Shown in pieces: positions 16,070 to 27,350 of a DNA stretch of 64,000 nt (its first letter is position 1; each line of letters begins with the position of its first letter). Origin of the DNA: Aquilaria yunnanensis (taxonomy: Eukaryota; Streptophyta; Magnoliopsida; Malvales; Thymelaeaceae); the NCBI GenBank assembly GCA_039654915.1, contig CM077595.1, positions 86,841,501-86,905,500 on the forward strand. The letters are read 5' to 3'. A model generated the notes under the pieces. It was not told where the DNA came from. It did no database searches and worked only from the letters and a program-made list of their open reading frames with translations. The position numbers were made by a program, and so were the translations under genes.

Positions 16070-16530
16070 CCTGCATTGATCATTCTAGGGCTCCTCCTTC
16101 ATGGTGCCTTTGTGCAAGTCTTGTAATTCTTTTTCTATTCCTTTAATGAACTAAGCCAGCTTCTGGTGTCGAATCAATTCTTTGGTGGCATTCTTGAGCT
16201 CAATGTAGTGTTCAGTTAGATCGTCGTGGTCATACAAGTGGAGATTAATGAGAGGTTGAACAGCTAAAAGCATATTGCACTCTATAGGTGTTCTTACCTG
16301 ATGGAATTTACAGAAGAAATTTGGGATTCGGACTCTTACGAGGGACTTTCATGGGGTTAGATTTCTTAAAGTCCAAATATTTCTCCATCATCATAATGAT
16401 TTATTCTCGGGGTGCATTCAAAAGCTGTAAGCCTCTAGTTTCATCATAGGACCATATAGGCACGATGTCGGCACTTCTCAACATGAGGATTAGTCATTTT
16501 GAGATCCTCTTGGTGATCCCTATCTTTTTA
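16070..16530 (-). pseudogene. Gypsy gag C-terminal remnant
   Basis: The minus-strand translation contains FCKFHQ, a degenerate form of the FHKDHGHDTE block found downstream of the capsid domain in plant gypsy Gag, then HDDLTEHYIELKNATKELI, the following helix. It continues directly from the gag part on the other side of the solo LTR, showing that the solo LTR landed inside gag. Confidence 0.65.
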
Positions 16531-16564
16531 TGGGGTGTTGACACCCAATTTCGTCCGACCTTAA

Positions 16565-16574
16565 AAAAAAAATA

Positions 16575-16623
<49 letters not shown>

Positions 16624-16830
16624 TATATATTAGTTTAAGGGCATTTTTGTTTTATCGAATATGTGTTAAAAAATTATTAATTATTAATTAAAAAAATTAA
16701 TTAATTAATTAATTAATTATAAATCAAATCAAATCAAATCAAATTAATTAAAATATGTGTGTGTAATAATAATAAAAATAATAATAATAAAATAATAATA
16801 AATAATAATAAAAAATTAAAAATATCTCCC
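16565..16830. repeat. (AAT)n, (TTAA)n and (AATCA)n simple repeats in the solo LTR
   Basis: About 16 AAT units near 16573-16620, then TTAA-type repeats near 16675-16718, four or five AATCA units near 16718-16745 and further AAT units to 16820. Low-complexity DNA just inside the LTR start, ahead of the CT-rich island. Confidence 0.85.
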
Positions 16831-16899
16831 TTCTCGATCCTTTGGCTGAATTATTAATCGGGGGAGGGGACGATCTCATCTTATCTACGGATAGCTCTC

Positions 16900-17420
16900 T
16901 GAAGTCCGAGAGAGCTCTCCCTCTCTCCTCTCTGGCTCGGACTCAACCCCCAGAACTCACTCTCTCACTCTTCCTCTTCATCTCACTCTCAGGCAATTAT
17001 CTCTCTCTTCTCCCTCCACTAACTTCTTCTTCCTCCATCAGCTTCTCTCTCATCCTCTCTCTGATTCACGCTCTCCCTCTCTGTTTCTCTCTCCCTCTCT
17101 CACGCTCTTGGCTCTCTTCTCTCCTTCTCCCTCTCTGTTTCTCTCTCCTTCACCCTCTCTGTTTCTCTCTTCTCTCCTTCTCCCTCTCTGTTTCTCTCTC
17201 ACTCTCTCTCCCTCTCGCAACAACTCTCTCCCTCTCTCACCGCACCAGCTCTCCCTCCTCCCGTCGCTCATCCTCCAGCTCCCCTCGTTTGCGTCGCACC
17301 GTCGCCGGGCCGCCGCGTTCCCCCCCCTGCCAGCGCTCCCTCCGCCGCGCCTAGCTCAGCCTCCACCTACTCCGCCCTCTTCGCGCCGCCCCAACGCCGG
17401 AAGAATCAGGAAGAAGGCGC
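16900..17420 (+). repeat. CT-rich tract followed by GC-rich island in the solo LTR
   Basis: Strongly pyrimidine-rich from 16905 to 17235, with recurring CTCCCTCTCTGTTTCTCTCT units, then GC-rich to 17420. It is the only GC-rich part of an otherwise AT-rich 4.8 kb. It gives long open frames on both strands (170 codons plus, 73 codons minus) that are composition artefacts. Pyrimidine-rich leaders just after the transcription start are common in plants, so this may mark the R region of the LTR; that is inference. Confidence 0.55.
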
Positions 17421-18790
17421 CAGACGCGTTTTCTACTTTGACTAAGTCAAAGTCTGTTGTTTTTTGTCTTTTTTTGGGTAAAATTCATGTTTAACCCTCA
17501 GCCTTTTTAATTTTGCTCGTTATGACCCCTTTTTGTTTCTGTTAGACAAATCAGCCACTGACAGTATTATTTTTATGTTTTGTGCTTCTTTTTCTGGTTG
17601 TTAGTTTATTATTTCGGGAATCATGAATTAGTTAGTGATTAACAATTACATAAAACTGCATGTTTAGGTTAGGTGAGATTTTTATTTTTTTTTAATATAG
17701 TTAATATAAGTTTAAAACTCATGTTTACATAACATATTTGAAAAATCATCTTTACGAGATTCAATTTTGAACAGGTTTTAATAAAATTCTAAAAAACTGA
17801 ATTTAGGTCGATAGTAAATCACAAAATCCATGTCCAGATGATTCGGTTAGAATCCATGGCTTGGATATTAACTGAAATTATTTAAATTAAAATTTAATAA
17901 CGAAATCCCGATGGCGAACCGACTCGTAGTCCGGATCTGTTATGAAAGCCCATAATTTTGACATAATTTTAATTTTTGCTCATGAATTTATTGGATTTGT
18001 CTAATTGATACTTTAACTTAGTTTTAATTTTTTGCAATTAAGTCATTAATTCACTTATTTTCTATTATACTTTTGTTTGTTCAGCTAATTAAAAGCATAA
18101 ATTAACTTAGGAATTGACATTAAGCTTAATTATATGATTAAGTTAAATAGGTAATTTTAATAAATAATTTATCTTTGGATTTATTTGATTTATTCATCTG
18201 AACTTTGAGTTTGTTTTGATTTACAATTCGTGCATTGATTTCCTTTTATTGTCTTTTCGTTTGCTCAAATAATTAAATGTGTAAATTAACTGAGGAATTA
18301 ATGTTAAGCATAATTATATGATTAGATTAGATAAACTTTTTTTTATTAATCTAAAATTAGTTTGACATAATAAAAATCACACCTAGGAAATATTCAGTCT
18401 ACCTCTGCCATTTAATAATTAATTAAATAGCTAATAATAAATTAAATTTAAATTAAATTCCATGACCAGATGATTCGGTTAGAATCTATGGCTTGGATAT
18501 TAATTGAAATTATTTTAAAAAAAATAATAATAAAATAAAATAAAAATTTAATAATGAAATCCGTTCGTGAATCCTCAACTCGATTAAAAGTCGATTCAGA
18601 ATCTCGGTACAATTCTTTTCTTATTCTCCATTTTTTATACAAGTCACTAACCTTTCTTATTTCTACAGAACTAACAATAATCTTTATATGTTTATTATTA
18701 TTATTATTATTATTGTTATTATTATTATTATTCTATTCAGATTACTAACTATTTAATTTTTGCATAAACTAATTACTAACTCAACTAACA

Positions 18791-19003
18791 TCACTAACCA
18801 TTTAATTTTTGCTATACTAACAATTAATTGTGCTAACCACTAACTTTCATTATTATTGTTATCACTAACCATTTAATTTGTGCTATACTAACAATTAATT
18901 GTGCTAACCACTAACTTTCATTATTATTGTTATCACTAACCATTTAATTTGTGCTATACTAACAATTAACTGTGCTAACTACTAACTTTATTATTATTAT
19001 TGT
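18791..19003 (+). repeat. 71 bp tandem repeat, three copies
   Basis: Units begin with TCACTAACCATTTAATTT at 18791, 18862 and 18933, nearly identical. Shorter decayed units based on ACTAACTTTATTATTATT continue to about 19200. Part of the solo LTR. Confidence 0.9.
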
Positions 19004-20019
19004 TACTAACTTACTAACTTTATTATTATTATTGTCACTAACTTACTAACCTTTTATTATTGTTATAATTGTTACTAACTTACTAACTTTTATTTTTATT
19101 GTTGTTATTATTGTTAACGATTAAATCAATTAACATCATTAACTTTTATTATTGTTATTATTAATTTTAACCATTAACTTTACTAACTTTTGATAATTTT
19201 TATCATTGTTGTTAACAACTAATTTTTTTATTTTATTATTATAATTATTGTGGATGGCAAAAAAAGCCCCACTTTATTATTAATTGTCTCTTTTAGGTGT
19301 TTAAATTTAGTTATTATAAAAAAAAAAGAATTTTATGTGAATAATTATTAAGGCTAATAAAAATCATTTTTAAAAGCCAATTATCTTTTTTTATTTTGGA
19401 ATAAATTTTTTTTTATTATTTCTTTAAAGATAACAAAGTTAACTTTTTATTCCTTTTGTTAAAAATTAATAAACAAACATAATTAAATAATTCTAAAAAT
19501 ATACAAATAAATTATTTTTAAACATATTTTTAAAATAATGATATTTAAAATTAAAAAAAATTCAAGAAAAATAACAATAAAAATTGTGATTAAAATTAAT
19601 AAATGATTAAATGATTAAAATAAAATTTAATAAACAAAATTTAAACTCCATGTCCAAATGATCCGTCAGGATCCAATGGCTTGGAGAATAAAAATTTTTT
19701 TTTAAAAAAATATAAAATATAAAATTAATTTTAATAGTTATTTTAATTCAGTAAAAATAATAAAAAAACAAAAAAAAAAACAAAAATATGTTTAATAAAA
19801 TAAATACATGAAAATTAAGACTTTGTATTTAACTTATTTCTTTAAAATATAACTTTGGATTCTTTTATTGAACAAATAAAACTTTAGCCAAATGATTTCA
19901 AATAAAGGTAATAAAAATAAATAAATAAAAAAACAGATTAAATTTCTCTTAAATATTTTAAATTTATTAATTAAATGTATTTTTAGACTTATAAATAGGA
20001 AAATCTTTTATCAAACAAA

Positions 20020-20560
20020 AAGAACATAAAAATGAAATATGTAAATATCAAAAACTTTTCTTTTATTTTTGAAATATACATATAAATTTTTTAGTATCTT
20101 AATTAAATAATCACTTTTTAGTTAATCTTTCATCAAAATAAATTATATAAATATTATGACTTTACTTTTATATTTTTAAAATATACATATAAATTTTTAG
20201 TTTCCTTATTAAATAATCATTTTTGCTTAATTTTTTTATCAAAAATAAAACAAATAAATATTAAGACTCTTCTTTTATTTTTGAAATATACATATGAATT
20301 TTTGGTTTCATCATTAAATAAATAAAGTTTTGATTACCTTTTGATTCACCTTTTATCAAATACAATATTAAGACTTTACTTTATTTTTAAAATATTAAAT
20401 CTTTAGTTTTCTTCATTAAATAAAACCTTGATTAAATAATTTCTTTTTTTGGTTTATCTTTTATCAAATAAAGAGAATAAATATATAGATTTTTCAATAT
20501 ACATATAAATCCTTAGTTTTCTTGATTAATTTCATTTTTGTTATTCTTTTATCAAATAAA
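20020..20560 (+). repeat. Degenerate tandem repeat with a period of about 105 bp
   Basis: The block AAATATACATATAAATTTTT recurs at about 20072, 20180, 20284 and 20497, with a decayed copy near 20385. Each is followed by an ATTAAATAAT block and a TTTATCAAA block. Copies differ by many substitutions and small indels. Lies in the very AT-rich 3' half of the solo LTR. Confidence 0.6.
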
Positions 20561-21389
20561 TAGAATAAATATAAAATAAAATATTTTTTTAACTCTTTAA
20601 TTTCTTTATCAAAAAAAATTAACCAATTAAAAATTAATTATTTTTCTTTTATAAATCAAGTAATTATTTAAGAAAAATAGATAATAAAATTTTTTTCATT
20701 AAATAAGAAAACTAAAAGAAAGAAAAGAAAGAAAAGAAAAGAAAAGAAAATATAAAATATAAAAAAATAAAATTTTTAGATTATTAATAAATCTAAAAAT
20801 TTCATAAACAAAAAGAATTACGAATTAGTAATTAAACTAATAATTAATAAAAATAAGAATTAAATAATTAACTATAAATTAAATTAACTTCCATATCCGG
20901 ATGATCCATCAGGATCTACGGTTTGGAAAATATCAACTTTTTTTTTAACTAAATAAATTAATTAAATATAAAGATAAAAATCCATATTCACAATATGAAT
21001 AAAATTGTTTAAAATTTCACCAAATTTCGTGTCCAAATGACTCGGCAGAGTCCATGGTTCGGAATCAAATCTTCCGTGTCCAAATGACTCGGCAGAGTCC
21101 ATGGTTCGGAAGTATAAAATTCTATACAAATTAATTACCAAAAATCCACATCCGATTAATTCAGTTAAAAATTCTAGATTGAAAATTAACTGAAATTTAT
21201 TTAAAAGCAAAGTGAAACAAAATTAAAATCAACTAAGGTACCAATTTTTGGGCGTTTTAACAAAGTTGTTTTAACGTAACCGTACTCCCGAACCCCCGAA
21301 CTCTCGCAGACCATATTTTAGGTAACCAATCGACCTAAACATAAACAGATTGGTGGCGACTCCAAAAACCCGTACGTTGCCACATGGGG

Positions 21390-22640
21390 TTAACCTTCTA
21401 CCGTTTACTTTTTAGCTCAGAGCTCATATGGTTTTCAGCCTTATAACTACCCATTACATTGTCGATGTTGATGAAGGCTTAAGCTCTAAAATAGAACTCT
21501 TGCAGAGTTTCCAGTTCTCGCCTTGCCAAATCTTGGGCTAAAGATAATCTCAGGGTTAGCCCTCCGACAATCAGTGCTATAGCCATATTATCCATTAATT
21601 CTTATACATGAATCGTGCTTTTGTTGAAGCAAGAGATGTATTCCTTAATACTCCTACCTTTTTTGCTCGGTCATGGCTCACAAGCTGAGAACTATTTTCT
21701 TAGTGTTTGTTCTACCAATAAAGTGGTTAACAAACAGTCTCTTGAGGTGAGATAAAGATTGGACCAAACGCCCTACCAGGCTCGAGAACCATTTCCATGC
21801 CAAGCCTCTGAGAGTGGTCAGGAAAGCTTGGTAAAGAGCGTAATCATCATAATTGTAAAGCTTCATTTTGTCAATGAAGGCCTAAATATGCACGTGGGTT
21901 AATGGTCTAATCATAGACCTCTAAATTAAGAAGCTTGAACTTCTCGGGGAGCAAGGCTACTCGTATAACTAGATATAAGGAGGTCAACTCGGCTTCTTCC
22001 CTTCTAAAGGCTGGGGCTTAGATGAGTTTAGTTTTGAGTTGCGTGAGTTTCTCTTCCTGCCTTACTAAGAGGACCATGAGCTTCTCAACAATTAGCCATT
22101 GGCTTAAGGCGTCTAATCCTAGTATGGCATTCATCGCAGTCTTCACAGGTTATAGTTGTTTGTCAATTTGAATCCCGGAGGATGTATATAGCCTGAAGGC
22201 TGGCACCTTGGAAGGTGCTATTGGAGTGGGTATGAGGGGTCTAAAAACCTCTAAGGCCATATGGATTGGTGATTTAGTTGATCGGTTAGTCGTGAGCTGA
22301 TAATAATTTGATTGGGATAAGAGGTCCACCTGTTTTCGATGTTCAAGGATTGCTCCGCAAATGTCAACCTCCTCAAGTTGGGACCTTTAAATGCATTTCA
22401 TTTGAGGCGGGGCGTTCATAGAGCTTACACTTTTAAGGATTGGCAAATGGTGGTTTAGCTAGGAAGTGAGAGAAAGAGCCTCTAACTACGCACGAAGCTG
22501 TTTGAACATTTCCATAGTAACTTTAGTGGACAAGGATGGGGTCACAAGGCTCATGGTTTCTAACTCTGATGTAACCAAAGGAGATGAATCCATCAATCCA
22601 CTCTTAGGTAAATTTTCCTCTGGGTTTTCCATCGTGTTTC
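21390..22640 (-). pseudogene. Gypsy gag (capsid) remnant
   Basis: The minus-strand frame 21866-21678 has LYQAFLTTLRGLAWKWF followed by HLKRLFVNHFIG, the Retrotrans_gag (capsid) core of plant Ty3/gypsy elements. Sequence further along the strand (to 21390) continues the same domain up to the solo LTR insertion. The N-terminal part towards 22640 is too decayed to read. Gag would form the cytoplasmic particle in which reverse transcription occurs; this copy has many stops. Confidence 0.8.
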
Positions 22641-22655
22641 CCACAAACAACACCA
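22640..22655 (-). other. Primer-binding site of the gypsy element, CpG-decayed
   Basis: Read on the minus strand directly after the 5' LTR end with a one-base gap: TGGTGTTGTTTGTGGG. Plant gypsy elements commonly have TGGCGCCGTCTGTGGG here. The differences are C-to-T at CG and CNG sites, as expected from deamination of methylated cytosines. This fixes the inner LTR edge at 22657. Confidence 0.75.
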
Positions 22656-22656
22656 A

Positions 22657-23085
22657 TGATAATGCCTGAAGGTTAAAGAGCTAATATGAGGTGTAACGAA
22701 GCCTGAAAGTTGGAAAGTTAGTATAGGGTAGCCATGATCAAGAGAGTTCGGTCAAAGGATCTCAATCTCGAACGGGATCTTTGGAGCTACTTGCTTGGGT
22801 GTTGTGGGCTAGGCCTCTTAGTCCTTAATGCCCTTAGAGCAGTGGATGGATCGGTATTTATAGTTTTTGAAGTGTGTGATACTTCTTAGAAAACAAGGGG
22901 AGTCGTCTATGCGTAGGGCAGCTGTCTTTCCATACACGTTCTTGGCATGGCCTTTCTTAGGTGGCCTAGTATATCTTCCAAGACGTGTCTCATTAGGCTA
23001 GATTAGAATAGACCTAAAGGAGATTGCCCTACTGTTAATTAGAGAACTGGGGATGCCCTTTGTCAAATTTTGCCTCTTCTTCCTA
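22657..23085 (-). repeat. 5' LTR of the gypsy element (right copy)
   Basis: Pairs with the left LTR at 8005-8430; starts TGATAATGCCTGAAGG on the plus strand. Contains a TATTTATAG-type string near 22856, which could be a TATA element read from either strand. The right edge is approximate because similarity fades after GGGGATGCCC and no matching target duplication was found. Confidence 0.8.
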
Positions 23086-23286
23086 ATTAGCTTGGTTGTA
23101 GATTAAACAGTGATCTACAAAAAGTAAATGATAGACTACCACGACACCCATATCAAGATTTTAAATCTCGTATCGGCAGTATAACACATTACTACAAAAA
23201 TTTCAACTTCAATTTGTAAAGATACACATAAGTTCTACTTCAGACAAACTTTAACATAAAAAGGAAAATGAAACAATTTTTGCACA

Positions 23287-23326
<40 letters not shown>

Positions 23327-25260
23327 CAACACATGTTTACCGCTTATTAAAAACAGTTTGCCACTCAAACTATTTGCACATGTTCAGCCACTTATTAAAA
23401 AAAATTGGCTCTCCAAAACTATATGTTTATTTCTTTCTCTAATTCTGAGACAATACCCTATTTTTTATAGACTAAGGACCTATCATTCTCAGTACGGATC
23501 TCTCAGATACTAAACTAATAGTAATCTCAAAAGAAAACCTTTAAACAATAAGCCAACTTACACACCCTTTAGGTAGAATAGATCCTCAAAAGTTAGCTTG
23601 TTAAGATGAGGATGTCCAAGAACATATAAGAACCGGCACAACTCCTTTTGTAAGCCATATGAGATTTGCGGCCTATATCTTTGACCCTTGTAGTTTCTCT
23701 AAGTCAGATTAGACACGGGTACCAGCCATCTCCGTTGATCACTACTGATGCCACAAACTCCACTAATGTCCTGCAACAATGTGGATCCATCTGGACGAAC
23801 TCAACCCACACTTTCCTAGATCCGGAACCTATCAAGTATCGCCCCCAAGGTCATCCCATTTCTCCTTTCCATCTTCATCGGTTTCATCCATCCATGATCT
23901 CCTCCAAACTCCCCAGCCGTTCTCCACGTCAACCCGACTTCCATTATTCGGATCCACCGACGTCGAGCCCTCTCCGGGCACTCTGGAATCTATGCCGGCC
24001 AACATTACTGAATGTTCTCCCCATATAACCCGTGAACGACCCTTCTCCGAAGATGTTAAGCCACTCCCCATAATATGGTGCAAGAATGCTAGATCATTTT
24101 AAAAAAAAAAATTTTTGTTCAATTTTTCAGGCTCTCATCTCATTTAATGAGCTTTGTTGAATTGTTATAGCGAAAAAAAAAAAAACAGAAAACGCAGTTT
24201 TCAAATTTTTTTCTGTTCCAAAAACAAATGAATGACCAATGCTCACATAAATTTACAATGGAGCTTAATACAACAACAGAAAAAACTACAATGGAGCTGC
24301 GCATATATAGGTATTAATTTATGGAGAGCTTTGCTAATCTATACTAGTTGCAGTTTTGTTACACAATAATTCTTAAACTGACTGTCGAAAAAAAATAATT
24401 CTTAAATAGTGAATTGAAAATGCGACTACTTTTTTGAGATGGAGAAGTTATATTAATGAAAGTAGGGGTGTTATTATTATTATTATTATATGATTGAAGA
24501 TATAAAAACTTGTTTAAGTTGAATTCTTAGTTCGAACTTCCGGGAAGGGAAAGTACTGGGTTGGATGGACTTTAATTTCACAAAATTATAGGTATTTAGC
24601 ATGAAATTTTATTTACTGTGGATATGAAGTATGTGAGATAAAAGATTTTGTAATTTGTTATTTTTTTCTCATGAAATAATGCTGTACACCACAATATTTT
24701 ATAGTATTTTACACATCACTGAATTTTCTTTTATATTTTGTCAATTTACGGCGTTATGTAGTAGTATTTTATGTGGTACGTACCACGGAAACCGTGCTGA
24801 AGAAGTGGGGCAATTTTTCATCATTTTACCTCAAAGTACCAAAATGACTTTTACTCCCTCGGACTATGTCAACTCGCTCAAAATAGTCTCTAAATTTTGG
24901 TGCTGTGCATATCAGCTCCCTGACAATGAACCGTTGAGCACTTTACCCTTTGACCATCCAATCTGTTAATTGATTTATCCAGAAAAAAGATTGAACTAAG
25001 TGACTAGTCAGTTAGCTTCTTGGTTTCTCGCTTTTATACTATATACTTTAGCATCTAGCAATCTAAACCCTGTTCCCGAATTCTCCCCTGCCGTTGCAAC
25101 CTCACCGCCACCACAGCCCATCATAAGGCCCCCAGTCCCCCTTTAAACCACTGAAACTCCTTCCCTTCACCACCTCTCAATCCCTAAAACAACTTCCACT
25201 CCACTGTTGCCCTCTGCATTTTCCTTCATCCCCAATCCCCCCTAATTTTCCACAACCCAA
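23086..25260. other. Intergenic stretch, no gene recognised
   Basis: Holds an (AAT)n microsatellite (23287-23325), short A-rich tracts near 24100 and 24175, and a (TTA)n tract near 24470. Overlapping open frames at 23666-24102 on both strands have no recognisable family and look like chance frames in C-rich sequence. Confidence 0.5.
23287..23325. repeat. (AAT)n microsatellite
   Basis: Thirteen perfect AAT units in intergenic DNA. Confidence 0.95.
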
Positions 25261-25319
25261 CTTCCTAGACGTTTAAAATGACAGAGACGTCAGCATCGAA
25301 AATTAGGCTACTCAGCTCA

Positions 25320-25735
25320 GAAATCAAGCTGCCAAGCTAAAATATCATATCGCCGAGCCAGAGGCCATGTGAGCGTCCATGCTAGCGAGGGCCTTGGTGA
25401 TGAGGGCGGAGACACCGTTGTGCATGACCTTGAAGGGCCGGACACACTTATGGTCAACAAGAAGGCGATCAATGATTCTGGAGGGAGAGGTCCTCGATTT
25501 GGAAGCCAAGGGCGTGGAGGAGGGCGTTGTGGACGACAGTCTTGTCCGGTCATGAGGAAGGCGAAGGTGGATGCATGTGATGGTTAATCTACTGGTGACG
25601 AGGATGTCGAGTACGATGGTCTTGTTCGGCGATAAGGAAGATGGGGGTGGATCCATGTGATGGTGAATCATCCGGCAATGAAGGCATTGAGGACGACAGT
25701 CTTGTCCGGCAACGAGGAAGATGAGGGTGTTTGTC
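25320..25735. repeat. GC-rich island ending in 80 bp tandem repeats
   Basis: Three units spaced exactly 80 bp apart begin ACGACAGTCTTGTCCGG at 25533, ACGATGGTCTTGTTCGG at 25613 and ACGACAGTCTTGTCCGG at 25693 (the last incomplete), with roughly 80 percent identity. The 200 bp before them is equally GC-rich in an AT-rich setting. A 108-codon frame on the minus strand runs through both parts but matches nothing I recognise. Could be a captured gene fragment expanded by tandem duplication; unproven. Confidence 0.7.
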
Positions 25736-25739
25736 TTTC

Positions 25740-27345
25740 TTTTCTTCTTCTGCGTTAATTTCCTTTTTGAAGAATTCCTTATTTAATTTCTATTTTACTT
25801 AAATTTTAAATTTAGAGAAAATAAAAAATACTGCATTTTCAAATTTCTTCTTTTTGATCAAAATGTTTCACAAAAATTAGTTACCTTGCAAAAAATGATT
25901 AAAGTACTAATTATTAGTTAAATAAAGCACTAATTTTTAAAGATCTAATTATCCAAATGACACATTTACTATTGGGACTTAGCCAATTGCTCATCCGAAC
26001 TTTTTGGGGTAAGAGAAACTTTTTGCCCACCTGATATAACTTCCGTCATGTTAAAAAGGAAAAAAAAATCACATAATTGCTACTTAAGCTTTCTAATTTT
26101 TATTTGTTGCATCTTAATTTTTTGTCTCTTCCACTTAGGCTACTATCTTTGATCCAAGTCTCTATCTCCTTCAAGACCACTATTGCCTTCACTGCCACCA
26201 ATGCAGCCTCCATTCTTGAGTTAGTCGCCTTTGTTTTATTTTTTAAAATATATATTATATAAATTATAATTAATTTAAAATCCAAAATTTTTAATTTTAT
26301 TTTATTATAATATAAATATGTAAATTATTTAAAAAAATAAGTAAAAAATAGTACAAAGTTAAATTCTACAATTTATAATTTGATTGGAAAAATTAAAAGG
26401 CAGGTTGAAATTTTTTTAAAAACCATAGTAATTAACTTGTGCTTTATAAAATTTGGGTATATTTCAATTTTATCAAAGAGAAAATAATACATTGAATTTT
26501 ACCAAATTAAATATTAATACATGTTTACCAAGGAGAAACAAGATGCAACATTCTTTATTATTATTAATCTCATAACTTTATAAACGAGATTTATGAGTTA
26601 TTTCTTAAGAATTGATAATTGTGTAAAGCCCATAAAGGTGAAAGATTATGATAAGGATGTATCTTGATGATTAAAAAGGATTAGATTGGGAGAAAATTAA
26701 GAAATATTAAAAAATTTTGTATACCATTTTGGTTTAAGACGTTTCAGTAGTAGATCAAAATATTTGGTTGGTTCTATACTAAAATGTGATTGGAACCTAG
26801 GCATATAATATATCATTGAAACGGTCTAGGAGTCTACTTTAACATAGAAGAAATGAAATTCAATTTAGAGGCTTAAGTAAGGAGTTATTCTGATTTTTGG
26901 AAGACATCACTGCAATGACTAGCATTTCGTGAGTTTGAAATTTGAGGAATAAACTATACTAATTGGATAAATGAAAAATTGTGAATAAAATATATGTTAA
27001 AGGTTGAGCTGTTTAGTTTCATAGGAATTTTACAGATTATGATTTGGAGTTTTTTTGCAAAGAGTTATGGTCATTTTTGTGGGAGCATGTAACTCTATCA
27101 ATCTTATTGCTGGCAGATTAAAATGGATATTATGACATTCAAGTTGAACAAAGGCTTTTGGAATTTAAATTAGAATCTATTGATAGTTCAAGAACCTAAG
27201 TGAACAATGGTGAATGAGAGGTTTAGCTCGAATCAGTGCTACTACAATTGTAGAGATGAGAATGTGTAAGTGGGGTGCTACGTTGAGTATGAGGACTTGG
27301 ATAGGAAGACAAAAAATTTTGGATACAATTAATTGAAATAAAAAA
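25740..27345. other. AT-rich intergenic stretch, nothing recognised
   Basis: No protein motif, RNA gene or clear terminal repeats found. The part 26630-27330 has the texture of old LTR or retroelement DNA, but I could not pair it with anything. Confidence 0.4.
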
Positions 27346-27350
27346 TTTGG

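Larger units (their letters stand above)
17828..21185 (+). repeat. Dispersed hairpin-forming motif, at least six clear copies
   Basis: Copies of a motif of about 38 bp start at 17828, 18460, 19648, 20890, 21028 and 21074, with a weaker one near 21148. Each has a 5 bp stem with a short loop inside a conserved frame (TCCA-ATGA left, TGG right). The stem differs between copies but stays complementary: GATTC/GAATC in the first two, GATCC/GGATC in the next two, GACTC/GAGTC in the two tandem copies 46 bp apart. A further variant at about 17916 keeps GACT/AGTC. This co-variation suggests selection or conversion acting on the fold or palindrome. Confidence 0.7.
16536..21384 (+). mobile_element. 4.85 kb solo LTR (Ogre/Tat-type size) nested in gag
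   Basis: Begins TGTTGACACC and ends TTGCCACA (TG...CA), with a perfect 5 bp target duplication TGGGG at 16531-16535 and 21385-21389. The gag sequence of the host element continues on both sides. No gag-pol lies inside, so this is an LTR without internal region, as left by unequal recombination. The 3' part has CAGATTGGTGGCGACTCC, a string common near the 5' ends of Ogre/Tat elements. The interior holds AT-rich low-complexity DNA, a CT-rich then GC-rich island (a possible transcribed leader), a 71 bp tandem repeat and dispersed hairpin motifs. If the GGCGACTCC string is a primer-binding site, the LTR would end about 40 bp earlier; the target duplication argues for the boundary given. Confidence 0.75.
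8005..23085 (-). mobile_element. Old Ty3/gypsy LTR retrotransposon (Tat-like), minus strand, with nested insertions
   Basis: Two related, diverged LTRs of about 425 bp bound the element, both starting TGATAATGCC on the plus strand. On the minus strand the order is 5' LTR (right), primer-binding site, gag, reverse transcriptase, RNase H, integrase, an antisense reading frame, then 3' LTR (left). That order is diagnostic of Ty3/gypsy, and the extra antisense frame between integrase and 3' LTR points to the Tat lineage. Removing the 4849 bp solo LTR and the 616 bp Mutator-like insertion leaves about 9.6 kb, a usual size. All frames are broken. The outer edge of the right LTR and the target duplication could not be fixed. 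Confidence 0.88.

Noticed and set aside
16842..17354. 170-codon plus-strand frame in the CT-rich island
   Set aside because: Leu/Ser/Arg low-complexity product of CTCTC repeats within an LTR; an equally open antisense frame shows it is composition.
23666..24102. Overlapping frames of 83-120 codons on both strands
   Set aside because: No family motif, no splice context, frames overlap on both strands in C-rich DNA.
24810..26040. Possible Mutator-like element, since both ends look like TIR phrases
   Set aside because: The putative ends do not align convincingly and no 9 bp duplication was found.
26630..27330. Possible old LTR (starts with a TGTAAAGCCC-like string)
   Set aside because: No second copy, no paired ends, no coding neighbour.
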